Positions 33,506-42,597 of a DNA stretch of 64,000 nucleotides are shown here, one piece after another. The DNA comes from Flavobacteria bacterium BAL38. GTDB taxonomy: Bacteria; Bacteroidota; Bacteroidia; Flavobacteriales; Flavobacteriaceae. The notes under the pieces were generated by a model. That model saw nothing but the letters and a program-made list of their open reading frames with translations. It was not told the origin of the DNA and ran no database searches. Both the position numbers and the translations under genes were made by a program. Where the stretch lies: positions 1,263,030 to 1,327,029 of the forward strand of contig AAXX01000001.1 in NCBI GenBank assembly GCA_000169355.1, given 5' to 3'. Positions within the stretch are counted from its first letter, which is position 1; each line of letters begins with the position of its first letter.

Positions 33506-34363
33506 ATGGCAAACTTAAAGGAAATACGTAATAGGATTACTTCTGTTTCATCTACGATGCAAATTACATCGGCGATGAAAATGGTTTCTGCTGCAAAATT
33601 AAAAAAAGCGCAAGATGCTATTACAGCTATGCGTCCGTATGCAGAAAAACTTACTGAGCTATTACAAAACTTAAGTGCAACTCTTGAAGGAGAAGTTGGT
33701 GGTACTTTTACAGCTCAAAGAGAAGTAAATAAAGTACTTATTGTTGCAATTACTTCAAACAGAGGTTTGTGTGGTGCGTTTAATACGAATGTAATTAAAC
33801 AAGCAAAAGCAGTTGCTGATACGTATGCAGGAAAACAAGTAGATATTTTTGCTATTGGTAAAAAAGGAAACGATGTTTTGCGTAAAACAAACAACGTAAT
33901 TGAAGTTAACAATGTTATTTTTGATAAATTAACTTTTGAAAATGTTTCTGACATTGCACAACAATTAATGGATAAATTTGTGGCAGGTGATTACGATAAA
34001 ATCGAAATCGTTTATAACGAATTTAAAAATGCTGCAACTCAAATTGTAAGAACACAACAGTTTTTACCTTTAGCTCCAATTGTGGGAGGCGAAGTAGTAG
34101 CTTCTGATTATATTTTTGAACCATCTAAAGAAGAAATTGTGTTGACATTGATTCCAAAATCATTAAAAACACAATTATACAAATCGATTAGAGATTCATT
34201 TGCAGCAGAACACGGAGCACGTATGACAGCAATGCATAAAGCAACCGATAACGCTACAGAATTAAGAGACCAATTAAAATTAACATACAACAAAGCGCGT
34301 CAAGCAGCTATTACAAACGAAATCCTTGAGATCGTTGGTGGAGCAGAAGCTTTGAAAAGCTAG
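33506..34363 (+). CDS. atpG: ATP synthase F1 subunit gamma
   Basis: 285 residues, the rotary shaft of F1. The N-terminal helix (LKEIRNRITSVSSTMQITSAMKMVSAAKLKKAQ) and C-terminal helix (ARMTAMHKATDNATELRDQLKLTYNKARQAAITNEI) are typical, and SNRGLCGAFN lies in the Rossmann-like middle. It is the last gene of the operon; atpD and atpC are not here, as usual for Bacteroidetes. Confidence 0.97.
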   Translation: MANLKEIRNRITSVSSTMQITSAMKMVSAAKLKKAQDAITAMRPYAEKLTELLQNLSATLEGEVGGTFTAQREVNKVLIVAITSNRGLCGAFNTNVIKQAKAVADTYAGKQVDIFAIGKKGNDVLRKTNNVIEVNNVIFDKLTFENVSDIAQQLMDKFVAGDYDKIEIVYNEFKNAATQIVRTQQFLPLAPIVGGEVVASDYIFEPSKEEIVLTLIPKSLKTQLYKSIRDSFAAEHGARMTAMHKATDNATELRDQLKLTYNKARQAAITNEILEIVGGAEALKS

Positions 34364-34386
34364 TTTTAATTTACATATTTATAAGA

Positions 34387-34412
34387 AGTCTCGATTTTTT
34401 CGGGACTTTTTT
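34387..34412 (+). terminator. Rho-independent terminator of the atp operon
   Basis: AGTCTCGA and TCGGGACT (one G-T pair) form a stem followed by TTTTTTG, 23 bases after atpG. Confidence 0.85.
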
Positions 34413-34533
34413 GTTTTATATTTGTGTGAATGATAATTTTATAAAATTTGAACTATTTGAGACGATTCGTTCTTTAATAGTTATTTAGTTTAAAAAGAAA
34501 ATTAAGTAAGCCCTATAATATCAATGATTTAAA

Positions 34534-35121
34534 ATGGTTAAAAACGTTTATATTTTAGAAATTATAATTTTTACTATAATTCTATCATTTAGTACTATTT
34601 CATGTAATCGTGAAAAAGAAAATTATGATCGTTTTAAAGCGGCTGTTTCATTAATAAGTCAAACTAAAGCTATTAATGATTCTTTGATTAAATTTAGAGA
34701 TAGTTTAGAAGTGAAATTCATTTGTTGTTATATATCTTCGACAGAAAAACATGAATTATTATCATTTGTACTTTTACAAACTAAATCCAAACAGTTTCCT
34801 GCATTAAAAGTTGATAAAAAATATTGGATTGAAAATATTCAGGGTATAGATATTCTATTCAAAGATCATAATGATACAGTACGAATTGAAGATATTAAAT
34901 TAAATTCTAAAGCTCAAGAATTGCTACGTAAAGGATACATAACAAAGGATAATAGAAATACCTTAATGCGACCTGATTTTATTAAATTTATTTTTTGTAA
35001 GAATAATTATAATAATTATTTTGCGTATGATTTAAATTTTTTAGGAGTGGAGGAAAATAGATTAAGAGCATTAGATAAGTCTTTTAATGAAGAATCATAT
35101 TATCCTAACTGTTTAAATTAA
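34534..35121 (+). CDS. Hypothetical lipoprotein
   Basis: 195 residues with a lipoprotein signal (IIFTIILSFSTISC, lipobox STIS-C) and then a soluble Lys/Asn-rich part with no motif I recognise. A TATATTTG -7 box lies at 34417-34424, which would give a leader of about 100 bases. It is the first small gene of the repeat-rich stretch and is followed 29 bases after its stop by a degenerate copy of the palindromic element ending CTGCCCACAA. Confidence 0.65.
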   Translation: MVKNVYILEIIIFTIILSFSTISCNREKENYDRFKAAVSLISQTKAINDSLIKFRDSLEVKFICCYISSTEKHELLSFVLLQTKSKQFPALKVDKKYWIENIQGIDILFKDHNDTVRIEDIKLNSKAQELLRKGYITKDNRNTLMRPDFIKFIFCKNNYNNYFAYDLNFLGVEENRLRALDKSFNEESYYPNCLN

Positions 35122-35150
35122 GTGAATTAAAATTTATATAATTTCCAGAT

Positions 35151-35177
35151 TATACGGATTTACTAAGCTGCCCACAA
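35151..35177 (+). repeat. Degenerate copy of the CCCACAA palindromic element
   Basis: The sequence ends CTGCCCACAA like the copy at 36132-36163, with a damaged palindromic part upstream. It is the first of a same-oriented series and follows the hypothetical lipoprotein gene. Confidence 0.5.
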
Positions 35178-35202
35178 CAAAAAGCTATTTTCATTGCAAT
35201 AA

Positions 35203-35321
35203 TTCATTTAACAAAACCTTTTTTTCTCATTTACTTTTATTCGTATATTTGTAAGAATAACAACTCACCAATGAAAAAATATACGACTTCCGATAACGCG
35301 GAATTGTATTCTGTGCCACAA
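35203..35321 (+). repeat. Repeat unit 1: promoter/leader with start codon joined to palindromic element (no gene)
   Basis: Leader TTCATTTAACAAAACC and on through TATATTTG (35244-35251), then CACCAATGAAAAAATATAC at 35266. After only a few codons it runs into the palindromic element (35291-35321: GCGGAATTGTATTCtGTG then CCACAA). The leader and the first codons match those of the S9 peptidase gene at 37319, but the gene body is missing. With unit 2 it fills the 360-bp gap 35122-35481. Confidence 0.8.
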
Positions 35322-35342
35322 ATAAATTCTCAAAAACACAAC

Positions 35343-35455
35343 TTCATTTAACAAAACCTTTTTCCCCTCATTTACTTTTATTGGTATATTTGTAAGAATA
35401 ACAACTCACCAATGAAAAAATCCCGATAGCGCGGAATTACATTCCGTGCCCACAA
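35343..35455 (+). repeat. Repeat unit 2: promoter/leader with start codon joined to palindromic element
   Basis: A tandem copy 140 bp after unit 1, with TATATTTG at 35385-35392 and ATGAAAAAA at 35412 running directly into the palindromic element (35424-35455). Its promoter probably drives the beta-barrel gene that starts 27 bp further on. Confidence 0.8.
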
Positions 35456-35481
35456 AGTAAAAAAATAAATATTATACCAAA

Positions 35482-36114
35482 ATGAAAAAAATAATTTTAG
35501 CCGTAGCCTTTTTAGCTGCATTTTTAACAAGTAATGCCCAAGAAAACAATTCAAAAACAACTTTTGGTGCAAAAGCAGGTCTTAATATTTCAAGTGCCTC
35601 TGTAGATAGAGGGTATGATACTGATATTTCTTCATTAGTAGGTGTTCATATAGGAGGTTTTGCTAATTTTAAATTAGATGAAAAATTTGCAGTACAACCA
35701 GAGCTTTTATTCTCTACACAAGGATTTAAAGAATACGATAATGATGGTGGCTATATTTATGATGATAAAATTAAACTAACCTACATTAATTTACCGGTTA
35801 GTTTTCAATATACTGTTGCTTCAAAATTTAAAGTAGAAGCAGGTCCACAAGTAGATTTTCTACTTTCGGGCAAAGCAGATGGTAAATATTATGACCCTAT
35901 GTTTGATGAAACTCAAACACAAAATAATGTAGATATAAAAGATAGTTTAAAATCGGTAGTATTTGGCTTTAATATTGGTGCGGGTTACGCTATTACACCA
36001 AAATTAACAGCAAATGTTCGTTATCATTTAGGCTTATCTGAAGCAGACGATTTAGAAGGGGTAAAAGTGAAAAACAGAAATTTTCAAGTGGGTTTAGGAT
36101 ATAGTTTTAATTAG
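35482..36114 (+). CDS. PorT-family outer-membrane beta-barrel protein
   Basis: 210 residues with signal peptide (AAFLTSNAQ) and eight or so amphipathic beta strands: TTFGAKAGLNISSAS, GVHIGGFANFKLDEKFAVQP, FKVEAGPQVDFLLSGK, VFGFNIGAGYAITPKLTANV and a final VGLGYSFN. This small-barrel family is common in Bacteroidetes; the specific function is unknown. The palindromic element follows 17 bases after its stop. Confidence 0.88.
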   Translation: MKKIILAVAFLAAFLTSNAQENNSKTTFGAKAGLNISSASVDRGYDTDISSLVGVHIGGFANFKLDEKFAVQPELLFSTQGFKEYDNDGGYIYDDKIKLTYINLPVSFQYTVASKFKVEAGPQVDFLLSGKADGKYYDPMFDETQTQNNVDIKDSLKSVVFGFNIGAGYAITPKLTANVRYHLGLSEADDLEGVKVKNRNFQVGLGYSFN

Positions 36115-36131
36115 TTACCTCAGATTAAATC

Positions 36132-36250
36132 CGTTAGCGCGGAATTGCATTACCTGCCCACAAAGAAATTCTCTAAAAACCAATATTCATTTAACAAAAC
36201 CTTTTTTCTCTCATTTACTTTTATTGGTAAATTTGTAAGTTAAGAAGAGT
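36132..36250 (+). repeat. Repeat unit 3: palindromic element followed by promoter/leader
   Basis: Element at 36132-36163 (GCGGAATTGCATTaCcTG then CCCACAA), then the leader CATTTAACAAAACC with TAAATTTG at 36228-36235. It places a promoter 19 bp before the next small gene. Confidence 0.8.
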
Positions 36251-36253
36251 ATT

Positions 36254-36499
36254 ATGAGGGACATTATTTATATACTAACACGAATTTTTATTTTAGTGGC
36301 AATATTTATTATTGCAGGATATTTTATAAGTTTTATTATAGGTAATTTTGTAAGTTCGTTAATTGATGTTTTTTTAAAAATATCAAATAAAAACTTTTCA
36401 GAATTAGGTATATTAGATTTTTTACTATTAATACTACTTGTTCTTATAATTTTTAGATTTTATAAATATTCCAAAAAAATAAAAGATATTAAAAAATAA
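36254..36499 (+). CDS. Small two-helix membrane protein, unknown function
   Basis: 81 residues with two long hydrophobic helices (about 9-40 and 54-68) and a basic tail (FYKYSKKIKDIKK). The repeat-borne promoter TAAATTTG lies just upstream, and the palindromic element follows 5 bases after the stop. No family recognised. Confidence 0.6.
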   Translation: MRDIIYILTRIFILVAIFIIAGYFISFIIGNFVSSLIDVFLKISNKNFSELGILDFLLLILLVLIIFRFYKYSKKIKDIKK

Positions 36500-36504
36500 T
36501 TACA

Positions 36505-36546
36505 CGATAGCGCGGAATTGCATTCCGTGCCCACAACGTAACGTTG
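36505..36546 (+). repeat. Repeat unit 4: palindromic element without leader
   Basis: Element at 36505-36536, with perfect core CGGAAT-TGC-ATTCCG and the CCCACAA end, followed by a second palindrome CAACGT-A-ACGTTG (36534-36546). No copy of the leader follows. Confidence 0.8.
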
Positions 36547-36659
36547 TTTTTTGTAACTCAGACATTTTTTGTTTTATATTTCTAAAAATAAAGTCTTACT
36601 TTGAATTTCAAATTTTAGATTTTTTCACCTTGATTAAATTAAAATAATTAATTTTTAAA

Positions 36660-37163
36660 ATGGAAAATAAAATTCAAGTTAATATAGCTAATCATTTTAT
36701 TTCATTGAAGTGGTTATTGTTTTATATAATTTTAACTTTGTTATTGTTGGTTTATTTTTATTTGACTTTTGGCTCAGAAGGGTTGTTTATTTTAATCATT
36801 TTTTTGTTACTTCAGATGTTACCAACCGTTTATTTACACTATAAATATTATGTTATAAATAAATCGATAAAGTGTACCCTAAATGAATATAAATTAGAAG
36901 TTTTTAATAAAAATATGAAATATGTTTATTTCCCTAATGATATTGAAAAAATCATAATTTACAAATCTGCAAATATGGATTCTTGGGGAATACCACTCTT
37001 AACTTTTGAAAATTATTATTATTCTAGAATTGTTTTAAAAGATGGTAATAATATAGTTTTAACAAGTTTATTGGATAATAAAATCGAAGACAAATTAAAA
37101 GTTAATTTTAGTACAACAACTTTCAATAGAAAAAAAGGTTTCTCGTGCTTTCCAGATTGGTAG
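36660..37163 (+). CDS. Membrane protein with possible PH-like domain, unknown function
   Basis: 167 residues: two closely spaced transmembrane helices (about 17-36 and 41-60), then a soluble beta-rich part (LEVFNKNMKYVYFPNDIEKI, then SRIVLKDGNNIVLTSL) reminiscent of bacterial PH-like domains. No confident family. The palindromic element follows 30 bases after the stop. Confidence 0.6.
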   Translation: MENKIQVNIANHFISLKWLLFYIILTLLLLVYFYLTFGSEGLFILIIFLLLQMLPTVYLHYKYYVINKSIKCTLNEYKLEVFNKNMKYVYFPNDIEKIIIYKSANMDSWGIPLLTFENYYYSRIVLKDGNNIVLTSLLDNKIEDKLKVNFSTTTFNRKKGFSCFPDW

Positions 37164-37193
37164 AAATAAGCTTAAAAGGTAATTATTAAAACT

Positions 37194-37318
37194 CGATAGT
37201 TCGGAATTGTATTCCGTGCCCACAAAAAAAACTCTCAAAAACACAACTTCATTTAACAAAACCTTTTTTCCCTCATTTACTTTTATTGGTATATTTGTAA
37301 GTATACAAACTATTTCCA
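37194..37318 (+). repeat. Repeat unit 5: palindromic element and promoter/leader of the S9 peptidase gene
   Basis: Element at 37194-37225 (CGGAATTGTATTCCG then TGCCCACAA), then TTCATTTAACAAAACC from 37248 and TATATTTG at 37290-37297, 22 bp before the peptidase ATG. This is the copy that serves an intact gene with the same first codons (ATGAAAAAATATAC) as the gene-less unit 1. Confidence 0.8.
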
Positions 37319-39661
37319 ATGAAAAAATATACCTCTTTCGTTCTACTACTTTTCACATTTTTTGGTAATGCTCAAAATCTTCGTTTAGAAGACATCATGA
37401 AAGGCGACGAATTCATCGGGCACCAACCTGATAATCACCGTTGGTCAATTGATGGGCAAACCGTTTTATTTGATTGGAATCCGAACAACGAAATCGATAA
37501 CAGCACTTATTTTTGGAATAAAACGAGTAAATCGCCTCAAAAAGTAACGACTTCAAATCCTATTTACGATTTGGATTTTATGGCAACACAGAAAGAGTAT
37601 GATGTTGTGTATTATACCAATCAAGGCGTTTTGTATGCGTATACCAAATCCACAAAAAAGACAAAAAAAGTAATTCAATTAGCAGACAGAATTGCTTCTA
37701 TTCAAAGAAGTAGTGATCCTAATATCATCTTTTTTCAGCAAAATCGCAATGTATATCAATTCAATACCAAAGATTTTTCGATTGTTCAATTAACTAATTT
37801 TAAATCGGGTAGAGAAAATAAAGGGTCAAAAGAAGAAGATTCATTCTTAAAAAACCAACAAGAAGAGTTGTTTCAATTTGTGCGCGATGAAGAATCGTAT
37901 TCCAAGTGGTACGAAGAAAAATCTATAAACAATAAAGAGAAATTCCCAAAAGAAATCTATTACGATAAATCGTCTTTAGAGCAAATTAAACCCTCACCAG
38001 ATGGAAAATTTGTAACCTTCCGACTTTCCGATTATCCAAGTCAGGCCACAACAAGTGTTGAGCATTTCATCACTGCTGATGGATATACCGAAAGTAAAAA
38101 AGCACGTGCCAAAGTTTCGGTTGATAATTTCAGTAAGCATAAATTCGGAATTTTCAATGTAGAAAAAGATACTACGTATTACGTTTTGTTTTCCAATTTA
38201 ACCGGAATCAAAGAAGCGCCAAAATATTACCAAGACTACGAAAATCTAAAAGATAAATCGGATTACGAAACGGCAATAGTAATGCAAAGTCCAGTGTATA
38301 GCAAAGACGGAAAAAATGCCGTTATAGAAATCAGAAGTCAAGACAACAAACACCGTTGGATGGTACAATTGGATTTGGTTTCAGGAAAAATAACCGAATT
38401 AGATCACCAACACGACGAAGCATGGATTGGCGGACCAGGAATTCCAGGCTATAGTTTCGGTGGCGGAACATTAGGTTTTATCGATAATTATACTTTTTAT
38501 TTTCAATCGGAAGCTACTGCTTTTTCGCATTTGTATACGTATAATTTGAAAACCAAGAAAAAAGAAGCACTAACAAAAGGTAATTGGGAAGTTCGTGAAG
38601 TAAAACTATCCAACGATAAAAAATCATTTTACATCACCACTACGACAACACATCCAGGCAACAGAAGTTTTTACAAATTGGACATCGCTTCCAAAAAAAT
38701 GACTGGAATTTTAACGAATGATGGCAGCTACGAAGTAGAATTATCTCCAGACGAGCAAACACTTTTGGTGCGTTATTCGTATAAAAACAAACCTTGGGAA
38801 TTGTATGTGGGTGCTAACAAACCGAATGCCGATTTGAAGCAAATTACGTTTTCAACTACGCCTGAATTCAAAAAATACAACTGGAAAACTCCAGAAGTTA
38901 TCACATTTAAAGCAGAAGACGGAACGACAGTCTACGCACGTTTGTACCAACCAAAAGTAGAAAACAAGAACAAAGCGGCAGTCATTTTTGTACACGGTGC
39001 CGGTTATTTGCAAAACGCACATAATTATTGGAGCACGTATCACAGAGAATTCATGTTTCACAATTTACTTACCGATTTAGGTTACACGGTTTTAGATATC
39101 GATTACAGAGCCAGTGATGGTTATGGTCGCGATTTTAGAACGGGAATCTATCGTCACATGGGTGGAAAAGATTTATCAGACCAATTGGATGGAAAAAAAT
39201 ATTTAGTAGAAAAAGCAGGAATTGATGCGAATCGTGTTGGAATTTACGGTGGTTCGTATGGTGGATTCATTACATTGATGGCTTTGTTAACAGAACCAGG
39301 CGAATTCAAAGCAGGAGCCGCGTTACGTTCGGTAACCGATTGGGCGCATTATAATCACGGTTACACCTCAAACATTTTGAATTTCCCAGAAACCGATCCT
39401 GAAGCTTACAAGAAAAGTTCTCCGATTTATTTTGCGAATAATTTGCAAGACAAGTTGTTGATGTTACACGGAATGGTAGACGATAACGTGCAATTCCAAG
39501 ACATTGTTCGATTAACACAACGATTTATCGAATTAGGCAAGAAAGACTGGGATTTAGCCGTATTTCCAGTAGAAGCCCACGGTTTTACAAGAACGTATTC
39601 TTGGGTTGACGAATACCGAAGAATTTTAGACTTATTCAACGAAAATCTATTACAAAAATAA
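37319..39661 (+). CDS. S9 family peptidase (prolyl oligopeptidase/DPP-IV-like)
   Basis: 780 residues with signal peptide (LLLFTFFGNAQ), an N-terminal beta-propeller and a C-terminal alpha/beta hydrolase domain. The catalytic triad is Ser646 in GGSYGGF, Asp721 or Asp722 in GMVDDNVQFQD and His754 in VEAHGFTRTYS. It is exported to the periplasm or surface and releases dipeptides or cleaves after Pro/Ala; specificity cannot be read. The GNAT gene starts 1 bp after its stop. Confidence 0.95.
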   Translation: MKKYTSFVLLLFTFFGNAQNLRLEDIMKGDEFIGHQPDNHRWSIDGQTVLFDWNPNNEIDNSTYFWNKTSKSPQKVTTSNPIYDLDFMATQKEYDVVYYTNQGVLYAYTKSTKKTKKVIQLADRIASIQRSSDPNIIFFQQNRNVYQFNTKDFSIVQLTNFKSGRENKGSKEEDSFLKNQQEELFQFVRDEESYSKWYEEKSINNKEKFPKEIYYDKSSLEQIKPSPDGKFVTFRLSDYPSQATTSVEHFITADGYTESKKARAKVSVDNFSKHKFGIFNVEKDTTYYVLFSNLTGIKEAPKYYQDYENLKDKSDYETAIVMQSPVYSKDGKNAVIEIRSQDNKHRWMVQLDLVSGKITELDHQHDEAWIGGPGIPGYSFGGGTLGFIDNYTFYFQSEATAFSHLYTYNLKTKKKEALTKGNWEVREVKLSNDKKSFYITTTTTHPGNRSFYKLDIASKKMTGILTNDGSYEVELSPDEQTLLVRYSYKNKPWELYVGANKPNADLKQITFSTTPEFKKYNWKTPEVITFKAEDGTTVYARLYQPKVENKNKAAVIFVHGAGYLQNAHNYWSTYHREFMFHNLLTDLGYTVLDIDYRASDGYGRDFRTGIYRHMGGKDLSDQLDGKKYLVEKAGIDANRVGIYGGSYGGFITLMALLTEPGEFKAGAALRSVTDWAHYNHGYTSNILNFPETDPEAYKKSSPIYFANNLQDKLLMLHGMVDDNVQFQDIVRLTQRFIELGKKDWDLAVFPVEAHGFTRTYSWVDEYRRILDLFNENLLQK

Positions 39662-39662
39662 A

Positions 39663-40088
39663 ATGCCACAGTTAATCGAATTAGGAACAAAAGCAGAAAT
39701 GTTGGAGCAATTGCCTATAATCCAACAATTATATCCCGATTATACGCTTGAAATTTATGGCGATTTGTTAGACAAAATGATTCCACACAATTACAAACAA
39801 TTAATTGTAGTGGAAAACGGAATCACAATGGGTTTAGCAGGATTTTGGATTGGAACTAAATTGTGGTGCGGTAAATATTTGGAATTAGACAATGTGGTCG
39901 TACATGAAGATTTTCGTTCCAAAGGAATTGGCAGCATCATGACCGAATATCTCAATCAAAAAGCCATCGATGAAGATTGTAACATGATTGCTTTAGATGC
40001 GTATACGACCAATTTTGGCGCCCAAAAATTCTACATGAATCACGGTTTTGTGCCCAAAGGGTTTCATTTTGTGAAATATTTAAAATAG
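39663..40088 (+). CDS. GNAT family N-acetyltransferase
   Basis: 141 residues with the acetyl-CoA motif VVVHEDFRSKGIGSIMTEYL and the C-terminal GAQKFYMNHGFVPKGFHF, both typical of GNAT enzymes. Substrate unknown. It is probably translated with the S9 peptidase (1-bp gap) and followed by a small lipoprotein gene after 5 bp. Confidence 0.92.
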   Translation: MPQLIELGTKAEMLEQLPIIQQLYPDYTLEIYGDLLDKMIPHNYKQLIVVENGITMGLAGFWIGTKLWCGKYLELDNVVVHEDFRSKGIGSIMTEYLNQKAIDEDCNMIALDAYTTNFGAQKFYMNHGFVPKGFHFVKYLK

Positions 40089-40093
40089 AGATT

Positions 40094-40546
40094 ATGAAAA
40101 ACTATGTATCGTTACTATTCTTGATTTTAGTCACTAGTTGTTCTAGTCAGGATAAAATAATCAAAGAATCAGCGATTGTGGCTTCATATGAAACTTGGGT
40201 TGCTGGAGTGCGAGGTGGAGGAAGTGGAATTAATTTTTACCTTGAATTAAAATCAGAATTACCATCAACTATAGAATTAAAAAAAGTAATTTTTAGAGGA
40301 TACGAAGTGTCTTTTGAAAAACAAGATAATTTGCATTTTCAGGCAATGATTAAAACGTCTGGCAATCAACAAAAATTTGAAGGTGATGATTCCCAAATGA
40401 TTACTAGTCCTAAAAATGCCTTAACATTAGCTGAAAATGAAGCAATCTTAATTTTTTTAAAAAGCGGCAAAGAAATTCGTCAAACTATTAAAGAAGTAAA
40501 AGAAAAACCAATGTTACTTTATCCTTCGGCAAAACCAAAGAATTAA
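40094..40546 (+). CDS. Small hypothetical lipoprotein
   Basis: 150 residues with lipoprotein signal (LLFLILVTSCSSQ). The mature part (ASYETWVAGVRGGGSGINFY, then SELPSTIELKKVIFRG) is a short beta-rich domain conserved in flavobacteria by impression; no function assigned. It lies at the end of the S9-GNAT transcription unit. Confidence 0.7.
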   Translation: MKNYVSLLFLILVTSCSSQDKIIKESAIVASYETWVAGVRGGGSGINFYLELKSELPSTIELKKVIFRGYEVSFEKQDNLHFQAMIKTSGNQQKFEGDDSQMITSPKNALTLAENEAILIFLKSGKEIRQTIKEVKEKPMLLYPSAKPKN

Positions 40547-40573
40547 TTACATTTGTTATTCTAAAAATTATAA

Positions 40574-42034
40574 ATGAGTCTTTATAAAAGTCTTTTTAAA
40601 CAAACCGCGATTTATGGCATAGCAACAGTTTTGCCTAGAATAATTAGTTTTATTCTGAATCCTATTTTTGTCTATTATCTTACCGATAAGGAAAAAATGG
40701 GAGAGGTTTCTGTGATTTTTTCCTATTTGGTGTTCTTCAACGTCATTTTATCTTACGGAATGGAAACGGCTTTTTTCCGATTTTATAATTCGGAAAGTGA
40801 CAAAAGAAAAGTGGTTTCTACATCAACCATTTCTCTTTTTTGGTCAACAATAGTTTTTTTAGCCTTGTTTCTTTTGTTTCGTAAAAACTTAGCTGAATGG
40901 TCAGAAATTAAAGTAGATTATATTGTTTTTACTATATGGATTTTAGCTTTAGATGCCTTAGCAATTATTCCGTTTTCAAAAATTAGAGCTGAAAACCGAC
41001 CTATAAAATATGCCGTAATTAAGATTTCAAATGTGTTGATTAATTTGGTCTTGAATGTTTTCTTTTTGATTCTGCTCCCCGATATTGCTACTGAATCTTC
41101 AAATTCTTTCATTCAAACTATTTATCATGATGATTTTCAAATTGGCTATATTTTTGTATCCAATTTAATTGCTAGTTTGGTCACTTTAATTTTTGTTTTA
41201 CCTGATTATTTTAAAATAAAATGGCAATTTGATGCTGATTTGTGGAAGAAAATGATGCAATACGGTTTGCCTATTTTAGTGGCTGGAATTGCTTTTGCAA
41301 TTAATGAACATTTTGATAAGATTTTATTAGATTGGATGGATGTAGATATGGCCGATATTGGAGCTTATTCCGCTTGTTATAAAATCGGAATGTTTATGGT
41401 GTTATTTCGCACAGCGTATTCTCTAGGAATTGAACCGTTTTTCTTTAGTCATGCGAAGAATGAAAATGCACCACAAACCTATGCTACAATTACCAAATAT
41501 TTTGTCATTTTCGGTTCGTTTATTTGTTTGGGAGTGATTGTTTTTGCGGATGTTTTAAAATTAATTTTAGTACCAAAAGAAACTTATTGGACAGCGATGA
41601 ATGTGGTGCCACTTATAGTTTTGGCAAATTTCTTTTTAGGCATTTACACCAATTTATCCGTTTGGTACAAATTAATAGACAAAACTCGAATTGGCGCTTA
41701 TATTTCAATAGTAGGAGCAATAGTAACTTTAGTTTTAAACTTGCTTTTAATTCCAATCATAAGTTACATGGGTTCTGCAATTGCTACTATTTTGGCTTAC
41801 GGAACCATGATGTTCATTTCGTACTACATGGGACAAAAAAAATATCCAATTCCATACGATAAGAAATCTATTTTTACTTATTTAGGTTTGGCAATAGTTT
41901 TATCAGGATTGTCTTTTTATATTGAAATATTTAGAGAAACCTATATATTCGGAATTGCAGCTATCTTGTTTTTTGCTTACTTTGTATACCGAAACGAAAA
42001 AGAAATTATTTTAACGATTATCAGAAGAAAATAA
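40574..42034 (+). CDS. Polysaccharide flippase (Wzx-like, MOP superfamily)
   Basis: 486 residues with about 14 transmembrane helices. The N-terminus [20 protein letters not shown] and the loop [26 protein letters not shown] are typical of O-antigen/teichoic acid exporters, which flip lipid-linked glycans across the inner membrane. It starts a conserved run with dut, a sugar nucleotidyltransferase and envelope proteins. Confidence 0.92.
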   Translation: MSLYKSLFKQTAIYGIATVLPRIISFILNPIFVYYLTDKEKMGEVSVIFSYLVFFNVILSYGMETAFFRFYNSESDKRKVVSTSTISLFWSTIVFLALFLLFRKNLAEWSEIKVDYIVFTIWILALDALAIIPFSKIRAENRPIKYAVIKISNVLINLVLNVFFLILLPDIATESSNSFIQTIYHDDFQIGYIFVSNLIASLVTLIFVLPDYFKIKWQFDADLWKKMMQYGLPILVAGIAFAINEHFDKILLDWMDVDMADIGAYSACYKIGMFMVLFRTAYSLGIEPFFFSHAKNENAPQTYATITKYFVIFGSFICLGVIVFADVLKLILVPKETYWTAMNVVPLIVLANFFLGIYTNLSVWYKLIDKTRIGAYISIVGAIVTLVLNLLLIPIISYMGSAIATILAYGTMMFISYYMGQKKYPIPYDKKSIFTYLGLAIVLSGLSFYIEIFRETYIFGIAAILFFAYFVYRNEKEIILTIIRRK

Positions 42035-42035
42035 T

Positions 42036-42470
42036 ATGCAAATTAAAATCATCAATAAATCAAATCTCGAGTTACCAAACTATGAAACCATTGCCTCAGC
42101 TGGAATGGATTTACGTGCGAATATTTCAGAACCCATCACTTTAAAATCATTAGAAAGAACCATTGTAAAAACCGGACTTTTCATTGAATTACCAATTGGT
42201 TATGAAGCGCAAGTTAGACCAAGAAGCGGTTTAGCAGCTAAAAAAGGAATCACCGTTTTAAATTCACCAGGAACAGTAGATGCGGATTATCGTGGAGAAA
42301 TCGGTGTGATTTTAGTAAATTTATCCAATGAACCCTTCATTATAGAAAATGGAGAACGTATCGCCCAATTAATCATTGCTAAACACGAACGCGCAGAATG
42401 GATTGAAGTGTCTGAATTATCAGAAACCTCAAGAGGAGAAGGCGGTTTTGGAAGTACAGGAGTGAAGTAA
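42036..42470 (+). CDS. dut: dUTP diphosphatase
   Basis: 144 residues, trimeric dUTPase. All five motifs are present: [43 protein letters not shown] and [10 protein letters not shown]. It hydrolyses dUTP to dUMP, keeping uracil out of DNA. It begins one base after the flippase stop. Confidence 0.97.
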   Translation: MQIKIINKSNLELPNYETIASAGMDLRANISEPITLKSLERTIVKTGLFIELPIGYEAQVRPRSGLAAKKGITVLNSPGTVDADYRGEIGVILVNLSNEPFIIENGERIAQLIIAKHERAEWIEVSELSETSRGEGGFGSTGVK

Positions 42471-42594
42471 AGCCCCCTAACCCCCAAAGGGGGAATTGAC
42501 AAAATTGTGTAAATAGTTAAATATAAATTGAATTAATTAATAAAATCCTATTGACCCCTAATAGGAATTTCCCGCCGTGGCGGATTAGGGGGCT
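42471..42594. repeat. MITE-like inverted-repeat element between dut and the nucleotidyltransferase gene
   Basis: About 124 bp bounded by perfect 10-bp inverted repeats AGCCCCCTAA and TTAGGGGGCT. Inside are further palindromes: CCCCCAAAGGGGG near the left, TCCTAT and ATAGGA in the middle, and CCGCCgtgGCGG near the right. It starts directly after the dut stop and ends 3 bases before the next ATG. No target duplication is evident. Confidence 0.7.
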
Positions 42595-42597
42595 AAC

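Noticed and set aside
35203..37225. CRISPR-like array from repeated elements at 35.2-37.2 kb
   Set aside because: Spacing is irregular (about 100 to 700 bp), the intervals contain genes, and no cas genes are present.
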